Numbered from the stretch's first letter, positions 37,795 to 47,088 are shown. The stretch is DNA of 64,000 bases from Leptospira perdikensis (GCF_004769575.1 NZ_RQGA01000003.1:620001-684000); one strand, 5' to 3'. Notes: generated from the letters alone by a model not told the origin. Program-made: numbers and translations.

Positions 37795-38673
37795 TTACTT
37801 CTCGCCTCCCATTGCCTCAAGGATAGCATTGTATTCATCATACAACTCACGAGTCATTTCTACAATGGGGCCTGGTTTTCCTTTGGAAGCTTTTCCTGAA
37901 CCATATAATCTTGCGAGTGTTCGTTTGGCACGAGATAAAAGTAAAACTTGGTCTTCTGGTTTTGGTGCCATTTGGTCTTTGAACTTTTTGGTTAGGAACG
38001 CATTTAAATAAATAACACCATCAAATCCCCAGTTGTTATCGGTATCGGGTCCGAGCATTCCTGCGGCTTGGTCTACAGGTTCGTTTCCATTTTGCATGAG
38101 CTCTAACGTAAAGCCGTAGATAACAGCTGCTTTTTGGTAGAGTAAGTCTCTAATTTTATCATAACCGATATGTGGAAACTCTTCGTGTAAGTCAGAAAAA
38201 TACCATGCAGCACGAATGGCACAAACTGCTTTTTTAGGAGTGGGAGCTACACTCGCACCACGGAGTTGGTAACAGTCCATTCCAAGTAAGTAAGAAGCAG
38301 CACCTAACACAATTTGGCGATCTCCGGTAAAATCAAGAGGTCCTAGGATTTTTTCAATATAGGCTCTACGGCTATCAGTGGCCATTCGGATGGCTTCGTT
38401 ATCGGCTGGGTTTAGAGAGTTCCAATCTTTCGGGAAAGAAGAGTAAAGACAACGAGGACAAACGGACATGACATAATCCAGAGGACTGACGCGACCAAAT
38501 TTTCGATTTTTTTCATACAATCGACGTAAATCCTGAGCCAACTTACCGGCGATGAGTCGTCCCCCTCCCTGGAACATTTGTTCCTTTTGGTGATTTTCAT
38601 CACAAATCGGGCAGACTGTGGACTCTTTGGCGCGAAAAGATACTTTTTTGGACTGGGCTGCGGCTAGGGACAT
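37795..38673 (-). CDS. DUF2225 family protein
   Basis: 292 residues, no signal peptide. Two cysteine pairs (ESTVCPICDENH and SVCPRCLYSS) form a likely zinc-binding treble-clef N-terminal module. A helical C-terminal region follows (AIRAAWYFSDLHEEFPHIG; a likely TPR-like fold). This layout matches DUF2225, known mainly from Firmicutes and spirochaetes. The function is not established. Four bases separate it from truA. Confidence 0.85.
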   Translation of the reverse strand: MSLAAAQSKKVSFRAKESTVCPICDENHQKEQMFQGGGRLIAGKLAQDLRRLYEKNRKFGRVSPLDYVMSVCPRCLYSSFPKDWNSLNPADNEAIRMATDSRRAYIEKILGPLDFTGDRQIVLGAASYLLGMDCYQLRGASVAPTPKKAVCAIRAAWYFSDLHEEFPHIGYDKIRDLLYQKAAVIYGFTLELMQNGNEPVDQAAGMLGPDTDNNWGFDGVIYLNAFLTKKFKDQMAPKPEDQVLLLSRAKRTLARLYGSGKASKGKPGPIVEMTRELYDEYNAILEAMGGEK

Positions 38674-38809
38674 AGGAAAAATCTAGGAAAAGGCTCAATT
38701 TTAAAATACAATCTGTCAATCCAATATCAGAAATCTCCGATAATACTCACAGGGGCCACCCCGAAATTACTTGTAAGATTCTTCGAAGGAAGGAAAGTAC
38801 GGAAACGGA

Positions 38810-39928
38810 ATGAACGGCAGAGCAATGAAACAATCCCTTCTTATTCTCATGACGAGTCTCGTTGTGCAGGCACCTATGTTTGCAGAATCGGTCTCTAGTA
38901 AATCATACCACAAACGAATTGAACTTCTAACATACTTACGTGAGTTAGAACCTGTCGTTAAAAATTTCCGTGGGGAAGATCCGGAAGGAAAACCAACGGA
39001 ATTAAATGCACCGGAAGGGAAAGAAGGCTTTCGTATGAAGAAATACAACGAAGCCAAACGAATTTACCAAGAAGGTTTACAATACCATTTCGAAGGTAAT
39101 TATTCTTCCGCTTATCAACGTTTTCTCGAGTGCCAATTGGGAATCGAAAAGATGACTGAGGAACTTTCTCAACTCTACATTTTACGTGCAGAAGAGATGA
39201 TGAAAACGGCTATGGAAAGAAAAAATCCAAACAATCATATGGATAAAGCTCTTCTTGATATTTCTATTGAATATGGAAAAGGTTCTTACTTTCGCCAAGA
39301 TGTAATGGACATTCCAAGAGAAGCTCCCTTTTCACGTCGTATGTATGATCCAAAAGAAGCTCATTACAGTTATAACAAATACGATATTGAGAAAAACTTA
39401 GAGTTGGGTTATAAACATTTAGGTCTTGCAAAAGAAGCTAGAGCTAATGCTTTGAAAGTTGAAAAGAATTTGGAGAAACACCAAAAGTTACAACCTAATC
39501 ATAGAAAGTATCGAATTGATTTATATTTTGGTGCGATTAACTTAGCTCGTGATTCTAAGGCAAATGCAATTAACATCTATAAGTTAAAATATCCATATGA
39601 CAACTATTACCTAAACAATTCCCAAGCAAAATCAGAAACTCTTAAAGATGAAAATGGTGCGCCTGTGGAAGGACAACCGGTAAAGGTCGACGGTGTTACT
39701 TACGATTTTACAAAAAATCCTTACATCAAGTATGATAATCGTATGCAAGCTATGTTTGATGTTCGTGTTCCCGAAGACTACCGCGTGGACCATGCTGACG
39801 TGAGAGGTCGGGTGTATGATTTGGATTCCAACAATATGGTGTTCATGAAATACGACCAAGAACGCAAAAAAGCTTTGAATGTCCCAGCAAAACCTGCGGC
39901 AGGATCCACTTCCAACCCGCAACAATAA
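38810..39928 (+). CDS. Secreted hypothetical protein, helical
   Basis: 372 residues from the ATG at 38810; an in-frame ATG at 38825 (MKQSLLILMTSL) would give a more ordinary signal peptide, cleaved near APMFAE. The mature protein is Lys/Glu/Tyr-rich and largely helical, with a TPR-like stretch (YQEGLQYHFEGNYSSAYQRF). The last 15 residues are Ala/Pro/Gly-rich. Its gene is monocistronic and ends in a strong terminator. Family not recognised; an abundant periplasmic or surface protein is possible. Confidence 0.72.
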   Translation: MNGRAMKQSLLILMTSLVVQAPMFAESVSSKSYHKRIELLTYLRELEPVVKNFRGEDPEGKPTELNAPEGKEGFRMKKYNEAKRIYQEGLQYHFEGNYSSAYQRFLECQLGIEKMTEELSQLYILRAEEMMKTAMERKNPNNHMDKALLDISIEYGKGSYFRQDVMDIPREAPFSRRMYDPKEAHYSYNKYDIEKNLELGYKHLGLAKEARANALKVEKNLEKHQKLQPNHRKYRIDLYFGAINLARDSKANAINIYKLKYPYDNYYLNNSQAKSETLKDENGAPVEGQPVKVDGVTYDFTKNPYIKYDNRMQAMFDVRVPEDYRVDHADVRGRVYDLDSNNMVFMKYDQERKKALNVPAKPAAGSTSNPQQ

Positions 39929-39961
39929 GAAACGTTAACTAACACCGTTTCCAAATGAATG

Positions 39962-39988
39962 AGCCCAAGAATTTTCTTGGGCTTTTTT
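39962..39988 (+). terminator. Intrinsic terminator
   Basis: A 9 bp stem (AGCCCAAGA/TCTTGGGCT) with a short loop is followed by TTTTTT, 33 bases after the stop of the secreted-protein gene. Confidence 0.9.
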
Positions 39989-40025
39989 ATTTCCATAGAA
40001 TGACCTCTTTTGTCTAATTGTTGCT

Positions 40026-40829
40026 ATGGCGAAAATTCCGGTCGTTGACGATCTTATTAAGAAAAATTTACATGGACTGAGTGTCCACTACGGGCGTTTG
40101 GTGATGAAGGTTTACTTAAGAATCACCCTTCTTGTTTTTGGGAAAGCAAGCCCCTATTTGATTAGAGGAATATATCGTTCACTCACTGGTAACAAAGAGG
40201 CACGAGTACGTGAGTTTTTAGAAGGAACTAAAATTTGGGCAGAAGATGTTCTAAATATTACAAAAACCAAACTCATCGTATTTAATGAAATAAACGTTCC
40301 TGAAAAAGGACATATGATATTTTTAAATCATGTCAATGAAATGGATTTTCCTTATGATTGTTATGTGATTCGTAAACCTTTTTTGGCAAATCAAGTCATC
40401 AAAAAAGCATGGTTTGCCTATTGGTGGATGGTGGCTATGGGTTCGCAAGTGTTTGATAATTCAAAAGCCATGTCTGTCGCTGTTTCTGTAAAAAACCTAA
40501 TCGAAGGTTTGAAAACTACTTCATATATTGTATACCCGGAAGGAAAAAATACTTATTCGGAAGAAATCATTCCGTTGAAAAAAGGGATGGTGAAAATTGC
40601 CTTTGATCAAAAAATTCCTGTTTTTGTTGCTTTGAAGTCGGGACTTACCACTTACCAAGAATATCAAAAAGGAAACGTAGTTGGATATTTGGGTTTGGGT
40701 GTACACGACCCTACAGATTTTTCTTCTTGGGAAGAATTCCAAACTTATCTAAATAATTTGATGCAGACCAAGAAGCAAGAGTTAGATGCTATGACTGAAG
40801 CAGAAAGAGTTAAACTTTCGTCGGTTTAG
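40026..40829 (+). CDS. 1-acylglycerol-3-phosphate acyltransferase-like (PlsC family)
   Basis: 267 residues. The HX4D catalytic motif is in FLNHVNEMDFPYD and the substrate motif in YPEGKNTYSEE (FPEG type). A hydrophobic stretch near residues 25-45 could be membrane-embedded. PlsC-type enzymes acylate lysophosphatidate or lysophospholipids. The stop overlaps the convergent fusion-protein gene by four bases. The exact substrate is uncertain. Confidence 0.88.
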   Translation: MAKIPVVDDLIKKNLHGLSVHYGRLVMKVYLRITLLVFGKASPYLIRGIYRSLTGNKEARVREFLEGTKIWAEDVLNITKTKLIVFNEINVPEKGHMIFLNHVNEMDFPYDCYVIRKPFLANQVIKKAWFAYWWMVAMGSQVFDNSKAMSVAVSVKNLIEGLKTTSYIVYPEGKNTYSEEIIPLKKGMVKIAFDQKIPVFVALKSGLTTYQEYQKGNVVGYLGLGVHDPTDFSSWEEFQTYLNNLMQTKKQELDAMTEAERVKLSSV

Positions 40830-43189
40830 GCATTCGATCTTACTTCTTTTTCCCATAGTTCTAAGAATCGAATTTGTTCGAGTGATTCCACTGCTCGTTC
40901 ACTTCTCGATTCCCTGATTTTCTGGATGGCAGAGTCTGCCTCTAAACCGTGTTTCCAAATTAAATAAGCTGCGGCCACAGTTCCTGAACGGCCAAGCCCT
41001 CCCACACAATGGATGAGGACCTTGTGGTTTTTAGAAAGCGCATCGTCCATCCATTTTAAAGTTTCTTTCATCTGAGCGAGGCTTGGAACTCTTTGATCCA
41101 AAATTGGAACCTGTTTTTGTTGAATTTTACTTTGAGCCAATTCTGATTTTAGATCCGTAACACCATAATCAACATACTCTTGTTCTGTGATGAGACTAAG
41201 GACGTGAGAAATCCCTTCTTTTTGTATGGTGTTTAAGTCATCAGCCAAAACTCGGGCTCTATCTTTTCTTCCAGGAAGGATGGTGAGTCCAATCCGATTG
41301 ATGCCATCCGTTTCTGAACTGGATATGGGTTTTAAATAATCGATCCGTAATACTTTGGAACGTTTGATAAAGTCTTTAATTTTGACGATGAGTTTGGAAC
41401 CGACATAAAGAGCCCATTTCCTTTGCCATTCGTTACTTTCATCAAAAGATAAAGTGTGCATCGCATATCGCAAGGCGCCTACATGCATTTGATACGGATC
41501 TCTATCTAGTTTCACCAAACGTGGATAATAGGATCTTAATTTGGCAATGACTCTATAGGCTTTTTTTAGTTTTTCATTTTTTATAAAATCGGGAGGTTCT
41601 AGGTCGAGTTCGATTCCTAAATCTTCCCTGTTATGTAAATAATCGGTAAGTTCAACTCCTTCTTTCCATTCTGATTCCGATTCAATTTTACAAAAAATAA
41701 ATAGAATATCATTTTCTAGTTTTAGTAAATCTCGAATGATATGGCCTCTATGGGTGTGAAAAAAATCAATCATCCAAACATTTTCTTGCCCATCAATAAT
41801 GATATTGGCCCCATTCAAATCTCCATGTATGTAAGATGTATTATGTGTGATGGCATTGTATTCTTTGAGTTCTAATAAATCCCTTTCATAGAAGATACAA
41901 GGATTGGGTACCAAATATCCTGGAACAATTTCTATTTCAGAGTGATTTTGTGGGTTTCCTAGAAGTGATTCCACTCGGGATCGAACGGATTTGGCGTATT
42001 TCGGTTGGAAGTCGTAATATTCTAATAAATTGAGTTTTTCTGTGGAGGTTGCTTCAAACAAACGACCCAGTTGTTCACCAAACACAGTGTCGATGATTCG
42101 GTCGAGGCCCGTTCCATCAGGCATAGAACCATATACCTTTTGAAAGGTTCTGACATTCCCATCTAACATAGCTGCATAACGGTATTTGATGGCTCCTCTG
42201 TTTTCTAATTCACAAAAATCTACTATGGAGGGGGCATTGTTTCCTAGAACTTCTTGGATTCTTTCAAAAGCCGTTCTTTCTTTTGCAATGAGATCTCTTT
42301 CTCCAATTTTAACAACACAAGGAACTTGTAAATGGCCCAAGTGGTCAGTGGATTTGGATTTTAAAACTACGTTTCCAGAAAATCCACCATCTAAGGTTTT
42401 GAATTCTACCTCTTTACAATCTCTGAAGAGATAGAGTAGAATTTGATTGTCTGTTTTGGAGATGGGGTATTTTGGATCTAACTTTAGTTTGTCGCTTGAG
42501 ATACGCGCATTTGTAGAAATTCTTTTTTCTAAATTGGGTTGGCTTCCGGTTAAAAATTCGGTAAAGGCTCCTATGGAAGAAAACACCTTCACTCCTAAAA
42601 TTTGTTTCAATTGGTCAAGAGCAATGAAATGCATGGAGAGAGAGGAACTTGCAGTCAGAGCTGAACAAACTCCGATTTCAAATTCGGGGTATCTTGTTTT
42701 TAAATCATAAGCAAGGAAGGTGACTTTGGCTTCGGTCCAAACTCCCGTAATCCCTACCTTGATGGATTTTCCTTTGTAAGGTGCTAAAACTTTTTCTAAA
42801 TTGGTATCTACAAAATCATTCAGTCCTGAAGCATTCACAACTTCTGCTCGTTTTGGATTTTCATCGATCCATTTTTGAAATACAAATTCCGCACCTTTAG
42901 TGTCTTTTAAACAATGATCACCAAACTGTATTAGGTGGTCTTCTTGTGATTTGTTTTTGGAATCATGCCAATCGCGAATATGAATGAGTTTTAAATGATT
43001 GGGGTCTGTTTCATAAGCCCAATCCAAAAGGGAAAATACCGGACCTTCTTCCATCATTTCTCCCAAAAGTCGATTGGCTTCCTGATACCCAATGTGTAAG
43101 GAATTGGGGAGTGGATCATATTTATCAAGGAGAGCTGCGAAGTCATTTTGAAGGCATTGGGTGAAGAGAATGGCTGATTCCGAATTCAT
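40826..43189 (-). CDS. Three-domain fusion: isochorismatase-like, phosphotransferase, dual-specificity phosphatase
   Basis: 787 residues from the ATG at 43189 (a TTG two codons upstream is in frame). Residues 1-220 are an isochorismatase-like hydrolase (QCLQNDFA, HIRDWHDSK, GITGVWTEAKVTF), but the family catalytic Asp before QNDF is Cys12 and the catalytic Cys in TExCV is Lys155, so it looks inactive. Residues ~250-600 are an aminoglycoside-phosphotransferase-like kinase: Lys294 in VVKIG, YIHGDLNGANI with Asn462, and metal Asp475 in WMIDFFHT. Residues ~635-787 are a cysteine phosphatase: Asp698 in PILDQRVP and HCVGGLGRSG with Cys728 and Arg734. A kinase and a phosphatase in one chain suggest a reversible phosphate-based signal or small-molecule cycle. 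No ribosome binding site is clear. Confidence 0.85.
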   Translation of the reverse strand: MNSESAILFTQCLQNDFAALLDKYDPLPNSLHIGYQEANRLLGEMMEEGPVFSLLDWAYETDPNHLKLIHIRDWHDSKNKSQEDHLIQFGDHCLKDTKGAEFVFQKWIDENPKRAEVVNASGLNDFVDTNLEKVLAPYKGKSIKVGITGVWTEAKVTFLAYDLKTRYPEFEIGVCSALTASSSLSMHFIALDQLKQILGVKVFSSIGAFTEFLTGSQPNLEKRISTNARISSDKLKLDPKYPISKTDNQILLYLFRDCKEVEFKTLDGGFSGNVVLKSKSTDHLGHLQVPCVVKIGERDLIAKERTAFERIQEVLGNNAPSIVDFCELENRGAIKYRYAAMLDGNVRTFQKVYGSMPDGTGLDRIIDTVFGEQLGRLFEATSTEKLNLLEYYDFQPKYAKSVRSRVESLLGNPQNHSEIEIVPGYLVPNPCIFYERDLLELKEYNAITHNTSYIHGDLNGANIIIDGQENVWMIDFFHTHRGHIIRDLLKLENDILFIFCKIESESEWKEGVELTDYLHNREDLGIELDLEPPDFIKNEKLKKAYRVIAKLRSYYPRLVKLDRDPYQMHVGALRYAMHTLSFDESNEWQRKWALYVGSKLIVKIKDFIKRSKVLRIDYLKPISSSETDGINRIGLTILPGRKDRARVLADDLNTIQKEGISHVLSLITEQEYVDYGVTDLKSELAQSKIQQKQVPILDQRVPSLAQMKETLKWMDDALSKNHKVLIHCVGGLGRSGTVAAAYLIWKHGLEADSAIQKIRESRSERAVESLEQIRFLELWEKEVRSNA

Positions 43190-43200
43190 GGACAAAAGGA

Positions 43201-43228
43201 TTGACAGGTTGGAAAATAAATCTAGAAT
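43201..43228 (+). promoter_or_regulatory. Strong sigma-70 promoter for the SFPD-repeat gene
   Basis: Perfect -35 TTGACA (43201-43206), 16-base spacer, and -10 TAGAAT (43223-43228). Transcription would start near 43235, about 20 bases before the ATG at 43254, with AGGAG (43244-43248) as ribosome binding site. It is among the best promoters in the window. Confidence 0.75.
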
Positions 43229-43253
43229 TTATTTCTTAAAAATAGGAGTACGT

Positions 43254-43568
43254 ATGAAGAAGTTGATTGTTTTGTTATTTGGAATTTTGTTCAGTTCGAC
43301 TCTATTTGCAGGAGAAGTGGGATCTGATTGTACTTTTAAAGGAAAAAAATTGGCAGGAAAGGTTCAGTTTGTGACAAGTTTTCCTGATTTCAAAGTTCAG
43401 GTCGTAGATAGTTTTCCCGATCTCAAAGTACAAAAGGTAAGTAGTTTTCCTTCCGACTGCGGTAAGTGGCAAGAAGTTAGTTCCTTCCCCGATCTCAAAG
43501 TCCAAATTGTGACTAGTTTTCCAGACTTCAAAGTCAAGTATGTAGATTCATTTCCTGGTGTACCGTAG
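43254..43568 (+). CDS. Small secreted SFPD-repeat protein (septoil-knot-like)
   Basis: 104 residues. Signal peptide of ~19 residues (core VLLFGILFSSTLFA). The mature 85 residues are built from an 11-residue unit, VxSFPDFKVQx: SFP occurs at residues 42, 53, 64, 77, 88 and 99, so the period is 11 except for a 13-residue step where SFPSDCGKW replaces SFPDLK. Cys26 and Cys69 could form a disulfide. This pattern is what I recall for the septoil-knot (7_1 knotted) family with its repeated short beta hairpins; that link is from memory. Strong promoter and ribosome binding site suggest high expression. The 3' end overlaps the convergent sulfatase gene by 21 bases. Confidence 0.85.
   Translation: MKKLIVLLFGILFSSTLFAGEVGSDCTFKGKKLAGKVQFVTSFPDFKVQVVDSFPDLKVQKVSSFPSDCGKWQEVSSFPDLKVQIVTSFPDFKVKYVDSFPGVP
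43377..43562 (+). repeat. Intragenic 33-base repeats encoding the SFPD units
   Basis: Six degenerate direct repeats of 33 bases (one 39) with the core AGTTTTCCTGATTTCAAAGT inside the coding sequence of the SFPD-repeat protein. They are in frame and do not form a CRISPR array. Confidence 0.8.
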
Positions 43569-45548
43569 AGAACCTTCCAAAGGATAAACTGCATTACGAT
43601 TCATTAATTCTAAAGATAAATTGAAGAAAGCTCTTGCTTTCACTGTTTGGTGGAAGCAGTTCTTTCTGTTCGGATTACAAACTGGATCCTCTGCATAGGG
43701 TGGAACCATTTGGAAAATAAATTGAGTGTCACCATCCACACTTTGGTAGAGAATTTTTTCTTCATCAATCCAACCACAGGCACTTCCATAAGCAAAATAG
43801 GTGCTCCCTGACTTCAAACCTGGAGCTCGCATATCCTTGCCAAATCCGGCAAAGTAAGTTTCTTTTCCTACCACACCTAAAATGGTGGGAAGTACGTCGA
43901 GTTGGGAGGAAATTCTTTCATCTAACATTGGTTTTATGTATTTTGGTGCATACAATAAAAACGGAACCATTCTGTCTTCATAATAAGATAGATATCGGTG
44001 ATGGGTATGATCACCCACAAATACAAACAAGGTATCTTCAAAATAATTTCTTTTTTGAACTTCTTTCATAAATACTTCCAAAGCCGCATCGGCATAATGG
44101 TAGGTATTGAGGTAATCAAAATCGGTTACATTCGGATCATAAATTTCATACTTCGAGTTTGGCACCTTGTATGGGTAATGTGTTGTCATTGTAAGAATGG
44201 TCATAAGAAAGGGTTTGTTTTCTTTTTGGTAGGAGTCCATTTCTTCCAATGCTTTGGAGTAAAGGTGTTCATCATCGTAACCCCAAGCCCCAATTTTATA
44301 TTTTCCCGCTTTATGAAAGTCTTCCTTCCCAATTAAAGTTTGGAATCCGAAATGTGGTAGAATGGTGGCCAAACTATCGAATTTTAAATCATCACCTGTA
44401 ATGAAACTAGTTTGGTATCCAAACCCAGAAAATAAATTTCCGATCGCAGAAAAGTTACTTAAGATTTGTGGGGTACGAATGGCCGTAAGACCCGGTCTAT
44501 CAGGTACACTTGTGAGAACAGAAAGTAATGCATTACTCGTTCTACCACCGTTCGCATAAAATTTTCGAAAACTATGACCTTTTTTCGCCAAATTATTGTA
44601 ATATGGTGTGACTTCCTTACCCAACCAAATTCCATTAGAGACAGGCCAAACATATTTTCCTGTCCAAGATTCTTGAATGACAAGAACGACATTGATTGAT
44701 TTTCTTCCAGGAATTGTTTTTATTTTTCGAACGAGTGGAAATTCGGGATCATCTACAAATTCGGCACCATTGTATTCAATTTCCTTTCGAACCACGGCCA
44801 ACATATCTTCCTCTTTCATTTTTAGATGTTTGGGAATGGCCTGGCTTTTGAAATCGTTGATGGTTGTGTAAATTCCATTTAACGCTAGTTGGTTGATTAG
44901 GGCGTCATCTGATATGATCGCTTCGCTGGCACGAAGTGGAGATTCTTGTGGACCACCCCTAAGTCCAATGAAGAAAAAAAGAATCCAAATCGTAGCTTTA
45001 ATGGTTTTAGATCGTAGTGATTCCTTTTCGTTCACTTGATCTGTGATTTTTTGTTTCTGAAACCAATGCTGAATCCCTACAATATAAACTATGATAAAGA
45101 TTAAAAAAAATAAGATTTTGAAAGGAGCTTCTTTGAAGGCAGAAGAAACTAGAACATCCAAATCTCCAAGAAACACAATGGCTTCGTATCCAATATGTTT
45201 GTTTGCATTTTCAAAATACAATAAATCGGCAAACAAATGGATCAAACAGATTGGATAAAGAACAAGAGGGGTTATGATCCAAAAATAACGATACACCTTC
45301 AGTTTTGATGCCCCATTCCAAAGAGAAAGTAAATAAAATCCAACTAACAAAATAGATATGGTAACCCAATCAAATCGGAATCCAATCAGGAAAGCTTTGA
45401 GTAAAACCAAAACGGGAAACTCTTCTAAACGATAAGAGTAAACAATGAAAAATAAAATGCGGTGGAGGAATAGGGTTAAAAAACCCAAAGAAAAATAAGT
45501 TAGAAAGATTCGATCTGAAAACTTAAAATTGGGAAACTGTTTCACCAT
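43548..45548 (-). CDS. LtaS/MdoB-like sulfatase-family membrane phosphotransferase
   Basis: 666 residues. Five N-terminal transmembrane helices (residues ~15-190) are followed by an extracytoplasmic sulfatase-fold domain. VVLVIQESWTG carries the metal-binding Glu, the nucleophile region is FYANGGRTSNALL with the Thr expected for LTA-synthase-type enzymes, GDD occurs in FITGDDLKF, and VFVGDHTHHR carries the metal-binding Asp/His. These enzymes transfer phosphoglycerol or phosphoethanolamine groups. Leptospira has no lipoteichoic acid, so the acceptor could be lipid A, a periplasmic glucan or a surface glycan. The gene is convergent with the SFPD-repeat gene. Confidence 0.88.
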   Translation of the reverse strand: MVKQFPNFKFSDRIFLTYFSLGFLTLFLHRILFFIVYSYRLEEFPVLVLLKAFLIGFRFDWVTISILLVGFYLLSLWNGASKLKVYRYFWIITPLVLYPICLIHLFADLLYFENANKHIGYEAIVFLGDLDVLVSSAFKEAPFKILFFLIFIIVYIVGIQHWFQKQKITDQVNEKESLRSKTIKATIWILFFFIGLRGGPQESPLRASEAIISDDALINQLALNGIYTTINDFKSQAIPKHLKMKEEDMLAVVRKEIEYNGAEFVDDPEFPLVRKIKTIPGRKSINVVLVIQESWTGKYVWPVSNGIWLGKEVTPYYNNLAKKGHSFRKFYANGGRTSNALLSVLTSVPDRPGLTAIRTPQILSNFSAIGNLFSGFGYQTSFITGDDLKFDSLATILPHFGFQTLIGKEDFHKAGKYKIGAWGYDDEHLYSKALEEMDSYQKENKPFLMTILTMTTHYPYKVPNSKYEIYDPNVTDFDYLNTYHYADAALEVFMKEVQKRNYFEDTLFVFVGDHTHHRYLSYYEDRMVPFLLYAPKYIKPMLDERISSQLDVLPTILGVVGKETYFAGFGKDMRAPGLKSGSTYFAYGSACGWIDEEKILYQSVDGDTQFIFQMVPPYAEDPVCNPNRKNCFHQTVKARAFFNLSLELMNRNAVYPLEGSLRYTRK

Positions 45549-45642
45549 AAAAAAAGAATTGGTTAAGGATGGAGACGGTCAATGAAGTTACGATCTTTCA
45601 GTTGATTTATTTTCGTATCCCTTTAATTTTGATCCTACTCAT

Positions 45643-47088
45643 ATGAAGCCGATCCAAAAAATACTCATCGCTAACCGTGGCGAAATTGCCGTACGTGTCA
45701 TTCGCACTGCAAAAAGAATGGGAATCAAAACGGTTGCGGTTTATTCCGATCCAGATGCACAAAGCCTATTTGTCCAGTCTGCAGACGAGGCGTTTTCACT
45801 TGGAGGAACGGATGCTCGTTCTTCCTATTTAAATGTAGAGAAGGTCATTCGCGCCTGTTTGGAAACAGGAGCAGATGCCGTTCACCCAGGGTATGGATTT
45901 TTATCTGAAAATACAGATTTTGCTACAAAATTAGAAAAACACGGGATTCGATTCATTGGTCCAAAACCTCACTCGATTGAAGCTATGGGTGATAAGATCG
46001 GATCACGCCTGTTAGTTGCTAAAAGTGGTGTTCCTGTTGTACCTGGATACGAAGGTGCCTCTCAAGAAATTTCAGTATTCAAAATAGAAGCAGAAAAAAT
46101 TGGATATCCCATTATGGCAAAAGCCAGTGCCGGTGGTGGGGGAAAGGGAATGCGCCGGATCAACTCAGCAGAAGAATTAGAACCAGGAATTCTTTCTGCA
46201 AAACGGGAGGCATTGTCCGCATTTGGTGACGATCGTATCCTCTTGGAAAAATACATTACAAACCCGCGTCATGTGGAGTTTCAAATCTTTGGAGATACGA
46301 AAGGAAATATCATTCATTTACATGAAAGGGATTGTTCCTTACAAAGACGCCATCAAAAGGTAGTTGAAGAAACACCAGCTCCTAGATACTCCGCAGAACT
46401 AAAATCTAAAATGTCTGAAGCGGCCGTGATGGCGGGCAAATCAGTTCAATACGAAGGTGCAGGAACCGTAGAATTTATATTAGGTGAGTCTGGTGAGTTT
46501 TATTTCTTAGAGATGAACACTCGTTTGCAAGTGGAACATCCTGTGACAGAAATGACAACCGGTCTTGATTTGGTAGAGTGGCAAATTCGGGTTTGCCAAG
46601 GAGAAACATTACCAGAAATCAAAACCCCTCCTCAAAAAGGACATGCGTTGGAAGTCCGAATTTATGCAGAAGATCCAAAGGAAGGTTTTTTACCTTCTAC
46701 AGGAAAAATCCACCATCTATCCTTTCCCACTAGAGATTATTTAAGAATTGATTCTGGTGTGGTTTCCGGATCTGAAATTACCATGTTTTATGATCCAATG
46801 ATAGCCAAAATGATTGTATGGGGTGAAGATAGAATCACTGCGATTCACCGCCTAATTGAATGTTTATCGGAGACAATTGTGTTTGGTCCAAAAACAAATT
46901 TGCAATTTTTACAAAGGCTTGTTTCTGCGAAAGAGTTTGCAGACGGAAAAGTATCAACACATTTTATTGCAGACAATGAACCGGAACTTTTGTCAGACAA
47001 TACTAAAGAAGATTTAAAATTAGCGCTTGCAGGCACCTTTTTTACTTCCAAACAACCAATTGACCCTTGGATCAAGGAAACAACCTAA
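45643..47088 (+). CDS. Methylcrotonyl-CoA carboxylase biotin carboxylase part of alpha subunit
   Basis: 481 residues. Biotin carboxylase motifs in order: ILIANRGEIAVRVIRTAK, HPGYGFLSEN, the ATP loop KASAGGGGKGMR, ERDCSLQRRHQKV, EMNTRLQVEHPVTEMTTG, and EVRIYAEDPKEGFLPSTG. A full MccA/PccA chain is ~650-720 residues and also carries the biotin domain; here the chain stops at ~480, the length of AccC. The biotin domain is the next gene, starting one base after this stop. Together with mccB at 8523-10124 it should carboxylate 3-methylcrotonyl-CoA. A role as AccC of acetyl-CoA carboxylase is a possible alternative or extra job. Confidence 0.85.
   Translation: MKPIQKILIANRGEIAVRVIRTAKRMGIKTVAVYSDPDAQSLFVQSADEAFSLGGTDARSSYLNVEKVIRACLETGADAVHPGYGFLSENTDFATKLEKHGIRFIGPKPHSIEAMGDKIGSRLLVAKSGVPVVPGYEGASQEISVFKIEAEKIGYPIMAKASAGGGGKGMRRINSAEELEPGILSAKREALSAFGDDRILLEKYITNPRHVEFQIFGDTKGNIIHLHERDCSLQRRHQKVVEETPAPRYSAELKSKMSEAAVMAGKSVQYEGAGTVEFILGESGEFYFLEMNTRLQVEHPVTEMTTGLDLVEWQIRVCQGETLPEIKTPPQKGHALEVRIYAEDPKEGFLPSTGKIHHLSFPTRDYLRIDSGVVSGSEITMFYDPMIAKMIVWGEDRITAIHRLIECLSETIVFGPKTNLQFLQRLVSAKEFADGKVSTHFIADNEPELLSDNTKEDLKLALAGTFFTSKQPIDPWIKETT

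Noticed and set aside
43377..43562. Repeats as a possible CRISPR array
   Set aside because: They are in-frame coding repeats inside the SFPD protein, with no unique spacers of constant length and no cas genes near.
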